From contig JAQGOE010000154.1 in assembly GCA_028293725.1 (NCBI GenBank), positions 1-40,571 of the forward strand: a stretch of 40,571 nucleotides of DNA. Direction: 5' to 3'. This DNA is from Gammaproteobacteria bacterium (GTDB taxonomy: Bacteria > Pseudomonadota > Gammaproteobacteria > Steroidobacterales > Steroidobacteraceae). Positions 25,794-34,476 of the stretch are shown in pieces. The notes under the pieces are model-generated. The model saw nothing but the letters and a program-made list of their open reading frames with translations, did no database searches and was not told the origin of the DNA. Each line of letters starts with the position of its first letter. Position 1 is the first letter of the stretch. Made by a program: the position numbers and the translations under genes.

Positions 25794-26435
25794 TCAGCGC
25801 AACGCGTAACCTAACTTGTCAGCGGCGTCCTTCAAGGAGTCCAGGAGTACGTCGTCCGCCAGAGCCCGGTGAAATAGCGGATGAGCCGGAAATACACCGA
25901 GGTTCTCGGCTCGATCGCTGAGCGCAAAGGCGGGCTCGCCACCGTTCATCGAGGAGCGGTAAAGGATTCCCTGCGAGGCGGGAAAGGCATCGTACAAGTC
26001 ACATGCCCAGCGTCGGGCTCGGGCGCGAGCGCCACAATGGATTTCCATGGAGGCACCTATTCGAGTGGCGAAGTCTCCTGTCAGATCGAGGAGATCGAGC
26101 GATCGAGCGAGCTCGAAAACAACGAGCCACGGCGCTTGCGCCGCGCGATCGATCCGCCGGGTGCGCTGGAAGAACTCCGCCAAACACGTCTTGGCGTCGG
26201 TGGCCGCGTAATAAACACAACGCTGCTGGGCCACTGGCGCGCCTTCGGCGTAGGGCAAGTGATGATCCCAACGAGCATTCAACGGCCCAAAGTGCCGAAA
26301 CTCATCCCACCACAGTGGATGGCGGCTACGCGAGTAATAAACGCGGCTGATCCGTGAGCCGGCTGGAAGTGTCCAGGTCGCCGGCTCGAGGCGCGCGAGC
26401 GCTGCGGCCCCGGGCGGATTCGGAAACTTCGGCAT
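25794..26435 (-). CDS. RES-domain toxin (predicted NAD+-degrading)
   Basis: 213 aa RES-family protein. The family's key Arg, Glu and Ser positions are visible: R31 in SRISRVY or R55 in LNARW, E87 in CLAEFFQ and S161 in LYRSS, with the typical DLLDLTGDF segment at about 114-122. Characterised RES toxins consume NAD+ and stop growth until bound by an Xre/MbcA-type antitoxin. The gene starts 11 bp after the stop of the antitoxin-like gene, so the pair is cotranscribed, antitoxin first, as in known Res-Xre modules. Full length and apparently intact. Nothing nearby indicates a plasmid or prophage origin. Confidence 0.88.
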   Translation of the reverse strand: MPKFPNPPGAAALARLEPATWTLPAGSRISRVYYSRSRHPLWWDEFRHFGPLNARWDHHLPYAEGAPVAQQRCVYYAATDAKTCLAEFFQRTRRIDRAAQAPWLVVFELARSLDLLDLTGDFATRIGASMEIHCGARARARRWACDLYDAFPASQGILYRSSMNGGEPAFALSDRAENLGVFPAHPLFHRALADDVLLDSLKDAADKLGYALR

Positions 26436-26446
26436 TCAAAGGGCGA

Positions 26447-27025
26447 CTATTCAAAGCCGCGCGCGAGGGCAACGACCCTTTCGACAGGTCTGCCGCTGAG
26501 CAGCCATTGGCGCGGACTCACGGGCTCGACTCGCTCCTCGATCTCGAGGTCAGGATCAGGAGACAGAAACCATTCCGCGACGTCGAGCGGACTCAGCTGC
26601 GCGGGCAACTCCGCGAGAACGGGCGCCAGTCCGGGAATCACCTTTCGACCCTGGAACTGGAACAGCGGCAGCCGTCTTTCCCCGTCATATTCGATTCCAT
26701 ACAGGCTACGCTCACGCAGGCGCTGCCGAATGCGGCTCGGATCGACTTTGAGATGTTTCGCCGCCTGGGTGGTCGTGAGACTGGTATCCAACATCGCCAT
26801 GTAGTCCGCAATGGACTGCGCGAGAGGATCCGTCCGCCCTCTTCCTTTCCAACGATCAGTCGTGAGGCCCACCGACCGCAGCGCATCGGTTTCGGAAGCG
26901 GACAACGCATGGGGAGCAGCCGTCCGGTCGGACGAGCGCGCACGAAGAGGCTCGTTCTCCAGAAGATGCCTTCGAGCACGCTCGAACAGCCCCACCGGCA
27001 CGTCCAGGGCAATCGCGTCGCTCAT
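26447..27025 (-). CDS. Antitoxin with HTH and Xre/MbcA-type C-terminal domain
   Basis: About 192 aa from the ATG at 27025. A helix-turn-helix segment resembling excisionase/MerR-type readers (TTTQAAKHLKVDPSRIRQRL) is followed by LYGIEYDGERRLPLFQF, and the C-terminus (PLDVAEWFLS...SPRQWLLSGRPVERVVALARG) resembles the toxin-binding domain of Xre/MbcA/ParS antitoxins. It would neutralise the RES toxin and repress the operon. The N-terminal 90 residues show no domain I know. The start is uncertain: the frame is open to 27142, with other ATGs at 27076 and 27109; 27025 begins the region of ordinary composition. Confidence 0.8.
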   Translation of the reverse strand: MSDAIALDVPVGLFERARRHLLENEPLRARSSDRTAAPHALSASETDALRSVGLTTDRWKGRGRTDPLAQSIADYMAMLDTSLTTTQAAKHLKVDPSRIRQRLRERSLYGIEYDGERRLPLFQFQGRKVIPGLAPVLAELPAQLSPLDVAEWFLSPDPDLEIEERVEPVSPRQWLLSGRPVERVVALARGFE

Positions 27026-27204
27026 CGAGGCGGCCTCGTAGCGGGTATTTTCCTCATCTTCAGCCCCGGGGCACATCTGCGGTTCCCACTTTCTCCTCAA
27101 GGGAGACATCGGGAGTATAGACCGCCGACCCCCCGGGCGCAATGACGGGCAAAAATTGCAGCCGGGCGTTACCCTAGACGCAACCCCTTCCTGAGGAGCG
27201 GACC

Positions 27205-27804
27205 ATGGCCAAAGTTCTGGTTCTCTACTACTCCGCTTACGGTCACATCGAAACCATGGCCAACGCCGTTGCCGAAGGCGCGCGCCAGGCCGGTGCCCAG
27301 GTGGACATCAAGCGGGTACCGGAGCTGGTTCCGGAAGACGTCGCCCGCAAATCGCACTACAAGATGGACCAGCCGGCACCCATTGCCAAAATTGACGACC
27401 TGGCAAACTACGATGCCGTCATCATCGGCGCGGGTACGCGGTTCGGACGCCTCCCCTCCCAGATGGCGAGCTTTCTCGACCAGGCCGGCGGACTGTGGGC
27501 GCGCGGCGCGATGCATGGCAAGGTCGGCGGCGCCTTCACCTCGTCAGCCACCCAACACGGCGGCCAGGAAACCACCCTCTTCTCGATCATCACCAACATG
27601 TTGCATTTCGGCATGCTCGTCGTCGGTCTCGACTACGGTCACGCGGGTCAAATGACCCTCGCCGAGATAACCGGTGGCTCACCCTACGGAGCGACGACGA
27701 TCGCCGGCGGTGACGGCTCTCGCAAGCCCACGGAAAACGAGCTCGTCGGCGCGCGCTACCAGGGCAGGAGAATTGCCGAGACCGCGCAGCGCCTGCATGG
27801 TTAG
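27205..27804 (+). CDS. wrbA: NAD(P)H:quinone oxidoreductase, WrbA family
   Basis: 199 aa flavodoxin-like protein, standard WrbA length. It has the FMN phosphate loop [12 protein letters not shown] at 8-19, the [11 protein letters not shown] segment near 77-87 and the [12 protein letters not shown] signature near 111-122. WrbA reduces quinones by two electrons in the cytosol and so avoids semiquinone formation. The ATG at 27205 follows GAGGAG at good spacing. It is divergent from the toxin-antitoxin pair and is transcribed alone. The nearby aromatic-oxidising operon could produce quinones, but no regulatory link is visible. Confidence 0.96.
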   Translation: MAKVLVLYYSAYGHIETMANAVAEGARQAGAQVDIKRVPELVPEDVARKSHYKMDQPAPIAKIDDLANYDAVIIGAGTRFGRLPSQMASFLDQAGGLWARGAMHGKVGGAFTSSATQHGGQETTLFSIITNMLHFGMLVVGLDYGHAGQMTLAEITGGSPYGATTIAGGDGSRKPTENELVGARYQGRRIAETAQRLHG

Positions 27805-27972
27805 CGTCCATCCAGCGTGACGCCAAGGAAGGCTCTCGTGTCCTCAAACGGCGACGTAATCCGGTGCGCGCGCCCAGTTTCGCGGTGTTAGCCTCAGGGA
27901 CGCTTATCGTCAGTGCCGGAGTGCACCGGACGTTGGGTATCGATCCGGACCAGTCATAAGGGAGCCTGAGGA

Positions 27973-29619
27973 ATGACTCTGAAGAACATCGTGCCACTGC
28001 GAGCCGCGGTGGTGGCCTTTACTTTGCTCAGCGCTGCCGCACAGGCCCAGTCCACGACACCCTGGACGGGCACGTGGTCGGTGGCTCCTCAACAAACCAG
28101 CATTGATTCGAGCTTCAATAACCTCGCGCAGCAGACACTGCGCCAGATCCTTCATACCAGCATCGGTGGCACGGCAGCGCGGGTGCAGATTTCCAACACT
28201 TTCGGCCAGCAGGCGCTCGTCGTGAGCGATGTTCACATCGCGCGGGCTGTGGTGAACGCTGATGGAAGTCCCACCTCCTCCACCGTCGCCGGTACTGATG
28301 TGGCCGTCACTTTCAATGGATCCCACACCGTCTCGATCCCCGCGGGCCAGACCCTCGCCAGCGATTCAGTCGCAATCTCTCTGCCCAACGAGACCGACGT
28401 CATGGTCAGCATGTATTTCCCACAGGGGGTCGATAGTGCCAACTCGACCTTCCACCAGTTGGGTGGACAGAACGGTATGTTCCTGGCCAATGGTGACTCG
28501 AGCGCCAGTACGACGATCTCACCCTACAGCACTTTCAGCAGCTACTTCTATCTCACCAACCTGGACGTACAGAATACGAGCGCGGCCGGCGCCGTCGTCA
28601 CTCTAGGCGCCTCCATCACGGACGGAATCAACTCCAGCTTCAATGCCGATCATCGTTGGACGAATGTCCTGGCCACCCGTCTGAATACGGCCGGCTTGAC
28701 CGTAGGTGTTCTCAACAAGGGGATCAGCGGCAACGACCTGTTACGCGATGGTGCCGGCCAGTCCGCCGAGAATCGTTTCGCGCGCGACGTCCTCTCCCAG
28801 CCCAATGTGAAATGGGTGATCTTCTCTGACGATCCCATCAACGACTTGAGTGGTTCCGGCCAACCTCCGAGCTACGACTCGCTGCTGGCGGGCGTGCAGC
28901 AACTCATGCAGCAGGCGCATGCCCAGGGCATCAAATTCTACTGCTCCACGCTCACCCCTAACGGGGGACGTCCCGCCGACCAGTGGAGCCCGGCGGCGGA
29001 GACCATCCGGGAGCAACTCAACGCCTACTACCGGAGCGCCAACAGTGGCTGCGACGGCATCGTGGATCAGGACACCGCGACACACGATCCCACCCTGCCG
29101 ACACAATATCGTCCCGCGTTCGATACGCAGAATCCGGATGGCACTCCGGGTCCCGGCACCGGGGATCATCTGCATCCGAACGATGCCGGCATGCAAGCCA
29201 TCGCCAATTCAGTTGATCTCGGCCTCTTCACGGCCTCAGGCGTGCCGCCCTTCCGCGCGCCTTCGAGGGCTTGCGGCATTGTGCTTCCTGGAGAGGGCAT
29301 GCTGCCCGATCATCCGCTCTTTTCGTGTGACGGACGCTTCCAGCTGTATCTGCAAGACGATGGGAATATGATCCTGTACTTCGGGAATTCGATTCTCACG
29401 ACCACGTCCTCCGAAGGCCACACCCCAGCCGTGGCCACCTTACTGGCCGACGGTAACTTCGCGATCTTCGGCAAGGATGGAACGATCATCTGGCAAACTC
29501 ATAGCGCCGGACTCCTGGGGCAGGCCCTCTTCCTTCAGAACGACGGCAACCTCGTGATCTATGACGCGCCCTCGGCATCAGCGGATCCGGTGTGGGCTTC
29601 GAATACCTGTTGTCATTGA
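27973..29619 (+). CDS. Secreted SGNH/GDSL hydrolase with C-terminal bulb-lectin domain
   Basis: 548 aa. A signal peptide (AAVVAFTLLSAAAQAQ) is followed by an SGNH hydrolase: LGASITDGIN holds the nucleophile Ser, NKGISGNDLL the block II Gly, and GDHLHPNDAGM the Asp and His of block V. The N-terminal 170 residues form an extra beta domain often seen in this subfamily. The last 120 residues resemble a mannose-binding bulb lectin (LYLQDDGNMILY, LFLQNDGNLVIYD). It is likely an extracellular esterase or deacetylase on plant or microbial polysaccharide, with the lectin holding it to glycan. The ATG at 27973 has GGGAG 8 bases upstream. Alone on the plus strand, it converges with the ArsB-type gene. 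Confidence 0.9.
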   Translation: MTLKNIVPLRAAVVAFTLLSAAAQAQSTTPWTGTWSVAPQQTSIDSSFNNLAQQTLRQILHTSIGGTAARVQISNTFGQQALVVSDVHIARAVVNADGSPTSSTVAGTDVAVTFNGSHTVSIPAGQTLASDSVAISLPNETDVMVSMYFPQGVDSANSTFHQLGGQNGMFLANGDSSASTTISPYSTFSSYFYLTNLDVQNTSAAGAVVTLGASITDGINSSFNADHRWTNVLATRLNTAGLTVGVLNKGISGNDLLRDGAGQSAENRFARDVLSQPNVKWVIFSDDPINDLSGSGQPPSYDSLLAGVQQLMQQAHAQGIKFYCSTLTPNGGRPADQWSPAAETIREQLNAYYRSANSGCDGIVDQDTATHDPTLPTQYRPAFDTQNPDGTPGPGTGDHLHPNDAGMQAIANSVDLGLFTASGVPPFRAPSRACGIVLPGEGMLPDHPLFSCDGRFQLYLQDDGNMILYFGNSILTTTSSEGHTPAVATLLADGNFAIFGKDGTIIWQTHSAGLLGQALFLQNDGNLVIYDAPSASADPVWASNTCCH

Positions 29620-29662
29620 GAAAGTCGGGCGTTTGCGCTGAGGGCGCGAGGGCCTGGCGTCT

Positions 29663-30883
29663 CTAGCCCAACAACAGCAACGCGCCCAGCGAGAGCACCA
29701 GCGTCGGGGGCATGACCAGCAAGCCCAACTTGAGGAAGTCGAGCCCTTTGACCCGGACGCTTTCGCGACGTAGAGCTGTGAGCCAGAGGATAGTCGCGAG
29801 CGAGCCGGTCACCGAGAGATTCGGGCCGACATCGACGCCGATGAGAATCGCGCTGGCGACATTCGCGGGTACGTGCGCTGCCTGCACTGCGGTGCCCGCA
29901 ATCAGGCCGGCGGGCAGATTGTTGACGAGGTTCGAGATGAACCCCACCAACAGCCCGGAGCTGGCCGCGGTGAGCGTCGGCGAATGCTGCACTCCGGCGC
30001 GCAGCGACTCGCTCAGGGCGTGAATCACACCAGACTGGTCGAGCCCTTCCACGAGAACAAACAACCCGGCGACCAGGGGAATAACACCCCACGAGATCTC
30101 GCGAACGAACGGCCAGGGCGACGATCGCTTTATTACCGCCACGCCCGCCAGCGTCAGGACTCCCGCCACACAAGTGGGCAAGCCAAGCTGCCATCCCAGC
30201 GCCGACGCGCCCGTCAGAACCAGAGCGGCGAGTACGATGCCCCAGCCGGCCGCTCGCCCCGCAAAGGACAGTCGTCGCGGCTGGACCTCCGCTGCGAGCG
30301 GCTCAGTGAGAGCCTTTCGCTGCGTCCACTTCAAAATGAGATAGGTCACTGCGATAGCCACGATCGAGGGCAACCCGAAACGGGGCACCCATTCCACCAG
30401 CGGGGGCATCTGGCTGCCGTAGATCACCAGGTTGGCGGGATTCGAGATGGGCAGTACGAAGCTCGCCGCGTTGGCAATCAAAGCGCAAATGAGAAGGTAA
30501 GGTAGCGGCTGGGCGACCTTGCAGGCTCGAGTGACGGCGGCGACCGCAGGCGTCAACACCACCGCGGTCGCGTCATTCGAGAGAAACACCGTAACGACAA
30601 TACCGACCGCATAGATGAGGCGAAAGAGCCGGTCAGGCGATCCACGCGCGTGCGATGCTGCCAGCGAGGCCAGCCAATCGAATAGCCCCGTCTCGCGCGC
30701 CACCTCCGCGAGAAGCATCATTCCCGTCAGGAAGAGATAGACGTCGAGCCCCTTCCCGATTCCCCGCAGCGCATCGGACAGGGGCATCAGCCCCAGGCAC
30801 ACCAATGCCAGCGCTCCGGCAGCGGCCCATACCGCTTCCGGCAGCCTGAAAGGTCGAACGATCACGCCCGCCGTGGCAAGCAC
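29663..30883 (-). CDS. arsB: ArsB-type anion permease
   Basis: 406 aa, about ten to eleven membrane helices, of the ArsB/NhaD ion-transporter superfamily. Motifs include VFLSNDATAVVLTP, ANAASFVLPISNPANLVIY and VGPNLSVTGSLATILW, which fit ArsB arsenite efflux permeases best. No arsR, arsC or arsA is adjacent, so the arsenite role is by family only. The first usable start is the GTG at 30883, but the reading frame stays open upstream (30884-30950) and encodes a plausible first-helix start (SLTHLAIWSIAV) with no ATG, GTG or TTG. The true N-terminus may begin there at an unusual codon, or a small frameshift may have separated it from the ATG that overlaps the EF-hand stop. Confidence 0.85.
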   Translation of the reverse strand: MLATAGVIVRPFRLPEAVWAAAGALALVCLGLMPLSDALRGIGKGLDVYLFLTGMMLLAEVARETGLFDWLASLAASHARGSPDRLFRLIYAVGIVVTVFLSNDATAVVLTPAVAAVTRACKVAQPLPYLLICALIANAASFVLPISNPANLVIYGSQMPPLVEWVPRFGLPSIVAIAVTYLILKWTQRKALTEPLAAEVQPRRLSFAGRAAGWGIVLAALVLTGASALGWQLGLPTCVAGVLTLAGVAVIKRSSPWPFVREISWGVIPLVAGLFVLVEGLDQSGVIHALSESLRAGVQHSPTLTAASSGLLVGFISNLVNNLPAGLIAGTAVQAAHVPANVASAILIGVDVGPNLSVTGSLATILWLTALRRESVRVKGLDFLKLGLLVMPPTLVLSLGALLLLG

Positions 30884-30947
30884 GGCAATGCTCCAGATCG
30901 CGAGGTGCGTTAGAGACGGCGAAATGATGCTGTGGGCGGCGAGTCGC

Positions 30948-31379
30948 TCATTTAGCCGCGGGTGGGTTGCCCCGGGCGAAGGCTTTGGCCGCTTCCTGGA
31001 CGGAAATCATGCCGTTAGGATGCACCATTTTGTCGAACTTGTGCTCGGCGTACGTCAGAAATTCCTGCTTGGAAATGCTGCCGTCGTGGTCGGTATCCAT
31101 GGCGCGGGCATTGAAGGCCAAGCCACCGGTTGCAAAGTCCTTGGTCGCCCGCGAAATGCGAATCGTGTCTTTGCCCATCGCCATCATGTCCCACATCTTC
31201 GAGGCGTAGGCCATCATCTCTTCCTTCGTGATCATGCCATCGCCGCTCGTGTCCATGTCTTTCGCGTCGAAGTGCATGTTGTTGCCCGTGGCGAAGGCAT
31301 TGCTGTTGCCGGTCTGAGCCTGCGCACCAGAGGCGAGCAGCAGGAAGGCTACCGAAGACATCACTCGCATCTTGAGCAT
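30948..31379 (-). CDS. Exported EF-hand calcium-binding protein
   Basis: About 143 aa. A signal peptide (MSSVAFLLLASGAQAQ) precedes one clear EF-hand loop, DMDTSGDGMITKEE, and a second, AMDTDHDGSISKQE, with a possible degenerate third near the C-terminus (HPNGMISVQEA). Both clear loops have the Asp/Asn positions and Glu needed for Ca2+ binding. Periplasmic location is predicted; partner unknown. The ATG at 31379 is chosen because AGGGGA lies 8 bases upstream; the open frame extends to 31433. It precedes the ArsB-type gene by 64 bp and might be cotranscribed with it. Confidence 0.88.
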   Translation of the reverse strand: MLKMRVMSSVAFLLLASGAQAQTGNSNAFATGNNMHFDAKDMDTSGDGMITKEEMMAYASKMWDMMAMGKDTIRISRATKDFATGGLAFNARAMDTDHDGSISKQEFLTYAEHKFDKMVHPNGMISVQEAAKAFARGNPPAAK

Positions 31380-31460
31380 CACGATTTCCCCTGATGACAG
31401 TCCGTGTCGGGAGTATGCACCTGCCGGCCGCAAATCGCGAAACGACTAACATCGGTGTCA

Positions 31461-31480
31461 GTGTACCGTTTCCGATACAC
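31461..31480 (-). terminator. Weak hairpin downstream of the MATE gene
   Basis: An inverted repeat GTGTA...TACAC with an inner CG/CG pair and a short loop, placed 2 bp after the end of the MATE gene. It lacks a U-tract, so it may be only a partial or Rho-dependent end of the catabolic operon. Confidence 0.25.
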
Positions 31481-31482
31481 AT

Positions 31483-32847
31483 TCAACGCGTGCGCGCCTG
31501 CCAGTGGCTGTTGCGAAACCAGACCAGGGTCACGGCCAGCGCCAGAGCGTTGCCGAGTGGGAAGCCCCACCACAACGCCCGGAATCCCAACGGCGAATAG
31601 TAGGAAAAGGCAAACGAAATGGGCAATTGAAAGCCCCACTGCATGATGAGCGACAACATCATGGCCTGCAGTGTCTGACCGGCACCGCGAAAGGCCCCGG
31701 CGAAGACCTGTTGTGCGGCGATGATGCCAAACGCCGGTGCCACCACCAGTACAAAACTCGTGGCGAGCCGCACTACCGACGCATCGGTGGGAACCAACAT
31801 TCCGGCCACCGAGGCGGTCACTGGCATGAAGAGCAAACCGGCCACGGTGAGCGCTGCAAACGCGAACAGCCCGCTCACCCGGGCAGCGGATCGGGCCCGC
31901 TCTGCCAGGCCGGCGCCGAGGTTCTGACCCACGAGAGTCGCCGTGGCTGCGGACAAACCCAGCGCCGGGATGAAAAACAACATGATGATGCGCATACCCA
32001 GCCCGAAAGAGGCCAGTATGTCGGTCCCGAACCGGGCGGCGAGCGCGGTCAGTAGCAAACTCGCAAGTGTCCGCGTGGACTGCTCGATGGAGGCCGGCAG
32101 GGCAATCGCCAGGGCCGTCCGCAGCAACGCGGGATCGATCCCGAAATCCGCGCGCCGGATGCGGATACCGAAGCGTCCCGTGAATAAGGGCGTGATACCG
32201 ATCACCGCCGCGACCGCCTGCGACCCAACAGTGGCCCAGGCGGCGCCGGCAACACCCAAGGGTGGCACCCCTCCCCAGCCAAAGATGAGCACCGGATCCA
32301 ACACCGCATTCAATACGACGCTCGCCGCCACGACCATGAGCGGGAAGCGCACCTCACCCGCGCCTTGCAGGATCGACTGACCCATCACGAATGCGTACGA
32401 CGCTGTCAGCCGCGCATAGGAAATCGACAGATAGTCCGTGGCGCCCGCGAAAACATCGGGCGCGACCGACATTGCCCGCAACACCGGTTGCGTCGCGAGA
32501 AGGCCGACCACACACAGTACGAGCGACACCGCGACGACCATCACCATGGTCTGCGCGGCGACTCGATTGACCATGGGGCGATTACGGGCGCCGCTGAATT
32601 GCGCGACGAGGATCAGACCCGCGGTGGAAAGCCCGCTGCCGAGCACGACGAGTAGCAGCGTGAGAGGTGTCGTAACCGAAACGACCGCCACGGCTGTGGC
32701 GCTCACGCGGCCCAACCAGAATGCGTTCACCAACTGGTAGAGGGTCTGGAGAGTGATCGAAGCGATGACCGGGAGCGCCAGCCTCAGCAGCACGGGCAGA
32801 AGCGCGCCCTCGGTAAAGCGCTTCGTTCTTTGCTCGAGGACGTCCAC
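31483..32847 (-). CDS. MATE family efflux transporter
   Basis: 454 aa with about twelve membrane helices in two related halves, as in MATE multidrug and toxin exporters driven by H+ or Na+. The N-terminal segment LPVLLRLALPVIASITLQTLYQLVNAFWLGRVSATAVAVVS is typical in position and composition (first helix pair). The GTG start at 32847 is 8 bp after the stop of the GMC oxidoreductase gene, so it is probably the last gene of the catabolic operon and may export toxic aromatic intermediates (inference). No regulator is adjacent. Confidence 0.93.
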   Translation of the reverse strand: MDVLEQRTKRFTEGALLPVLLRLALPVIASITLQTLYQLVNAFWLGRVSATAVAVVSVTTPLTLLLVVLGSGLSTAGLILVAQFSGARNRPMVNRVAAQTMVMVVAVSLVLCVVGLLATQPVLRAMSVAPDVFAGATDYLSISYARLTASYAFVMGQSILQGAGEVRFPLMVVAASVVLNAVLDPVLIFGWGGVPPLGVAGAAWATVGSQAVAAVIGITPLFTGRFGIRIRRADFGIDPALLRTALAIALPASIEQSTRTLASLLLTALAARFGTDILASFGLGMRIIMLFFIPALGLSAATATLVGQNLGAGLAERARSAARVSGLFAFAALTVAGLLFMPVTASVAGMLVPTDASVVRLATSFVLVVAPAFGIIAAQQVFAGAFRGAGQTLQAMMLSLIMQWGFQLPISFAFSYYSPLGFRALWWGFPLGNALALAVTLVWFRNSHWQARTR

Positions 32848-32855
32848 CGTGACGC

Positions 32856-34469
32856 TCAGTGCCTGATGAGATCCGACACCTTCTCAGCAGCCATGATGAC
32901 CGCGGCATTGGTGTTACCGCCCGGAACGGTCGGCATGATCGACGCATCGACCACTCGCAGACCCTGTACGCCGTAGACCCGTGCCTGAGAATCCACAACG
33001 GCCCGCACTCCCACTCCCATACTGCAGGTTCCCACCGGATGTTGGCATAACTGCGCGGTGCGAAGAATGAAAGCATCGAGATCGGCGTCGGAACTGACGT
33101 CCTTACTCGGAGTGATTTCCTCTCCAGTCAACTCCGCTTGTGGCGGTGTTCGATAGATCCGGCGCGCCTCGCGGATACCTCGCCTGAGCGTTGCCACATC
33201 CGCGGTTTCTGTCAGTGTGTTCATCACTATCCGGGGCGGGTCGGTGGGATCGGCGGACCGCAGAGTGACATTTCCGCGACTACGCGGATGCAGCGCCACG
33301 ACACCCACTGAGAATACATGTCGCTGACGTGCAGAGATCAGCGGCCACCACACTCCCGCGTCCATGCGAACCGGGTTGCACATGAATTGAACATCGGGGC
33401 GATCAAGTGTGTGGTCCGTACGAATGATGCCATTGGCGCTGTTGATCTGGGTCGCAAAGGGCCCGGACCCGAAGACGGCCCAGCGCGCCGCGGACACGGC
33501 GGCGCGGTCGATGCGCAATTGGTTGAGGAAGGTCACCGGCCGGGTGGCCGCGAACTCGATCATGACGGCCGGATGCTCCGAGAGATTCCGCCCCACTCCC
33601 GGGAGATCGACATTGGTGCGGATGGCGTGCCGCTCTAATTCGGCGGCCGGGCCGACGCCCGAAAGCAGGAGCAACTGCGGTGTGTTGTAGGTGCCACCGC
33701 ACAGTATGACTTCCCGATTGGCCCGCGCGACCCGGATCTGGCCGGCTTGCACGTACTCGACGCCAACGGCGCGACCTTGCTCGATGAGCACGCGGGTCGT
33801 GAGCGCATGCAGCTCGATCTGTAGATTGGGACGATGACCCGCCAACGAAAGATAGGCCCGTGCGGTGCTCGCGCGCCGCCCCCTGCGGTCGATCGTCGCC
33901 TCGCCTCGGGCAAAACCCTCGGGCTTCTCGCCGTTGATGTCCTCTGTTGTGGGATAACCGGCCCTCCTCGCCGCCTCCATCAGCGGCTCGTGAAGGAGCT
34001 TCCTCGTGTCGATCGGCACGACCTGCAGGGGACCACTCGCTCCATGGTAGAAGTTCTCACCACGCCAGCTGGTCTCGGAGCGTTTGAAATAAGGCAGGAC
34101 ATCCGAATATCCCCAGCCCTCACAACCCAGCTCCCGCCACTCGTCGAAGTCGCGGGGATGACCGCGCATGTAGAACATTCCGTTGATGGACGAGCACCCG
34201 CCGAGAACTCGCCCGCGTGGCACCCACAGTGGCCTGCCTCCAAGGGCCGGCTCCGGCTCGCTCATGAATCCCCAGGCAAAACGTGGGTTCGTCATGGCGC
34301 TCAGAAATCCCAACGGCATCCGGATCGTCAGGTGATCGTCACTACCGCCCGCCTCGAGCAGCACGACCGACGAGCCGGCATCTTCCGACAAGCGGGCTGC
34401 CATGACGCAGCCCGCTGAACCCGCGCCGACCACAATGTAGTCCGCCGCGCGAGCGGCTGTTTCGCTCAT
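32856..34469 (-). CDS. GMC family FAD-dependent oxidoreductase
   Basis: About 537 aa, standard glucose-methanol-choline oxidoreductase length. The FAD motif VVGAGSAGC is near 12-20, the GMC signature GRVLGGCSSING near 78-89, the active-site LCQHPVGTCSMG near the C-terminus, and GGNTNAAVIMAAEK at the end. These enzymes oxidise primary alcohols to aldehydes, often passing electrons to quinones or cytochromes. The ATG at 34469 is preferred over an open frame reaching 34604 because the FAD strand begins about ten residues later and GAGAG lies upstream. It sits 7 bp after the aldehyde dehydrogenase stop. In this operon it could oxidise a side-chain alcohol before the aldehyde dehydrogenase step. 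Confidence 0.93.
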   Translation of the reverse strand: MSETAARAADYIVVGAGSAGCVMAARLSEDAGSSVVLLEAGGSDDHLTIRMPLGFLSAMTNPRFAWGFMSEPEPALGGRPLWVPRGRVLGGCSSINGMFYMRGHPRDFDEWRELGCEGWGYSDVLPYFKRSETSWRGENFYHGASGPLQVVPIDTRKLLHEPLMEAARRAGYPTTEDINGEKPEGFARGEATIDRRGRRASTARAYLSLAGHRPNLQIELHALTTRVLIEQGRAVGVEYVQAGQIRVARANREVILCGGTYNTPQLLLLSGVGPAAELERHAIRTNVDLPGVGRNLSEHPAVMIEFAATRPVTFLNQLRIDRAAVSAARWAVFGSGPFATQINSANGIIRTDHTLDRPDVQFMCNPVRMDAGVWWPLISARQRHVFSVGVVALHPRSRGNVTLRSADPTDPPRIVMNTLTETADVATLRRGIREARRIYRTPPQAELTGEEITPSKDVSSDADLDAFILRTAQLCQHPVGTCSMGVGVRAVVDSQARVYGVQGLRVVDASIMPTVPGGNTNAAVIMAAEKVSDLIRH

Positions 34470-34476
34470 GCCGCTC

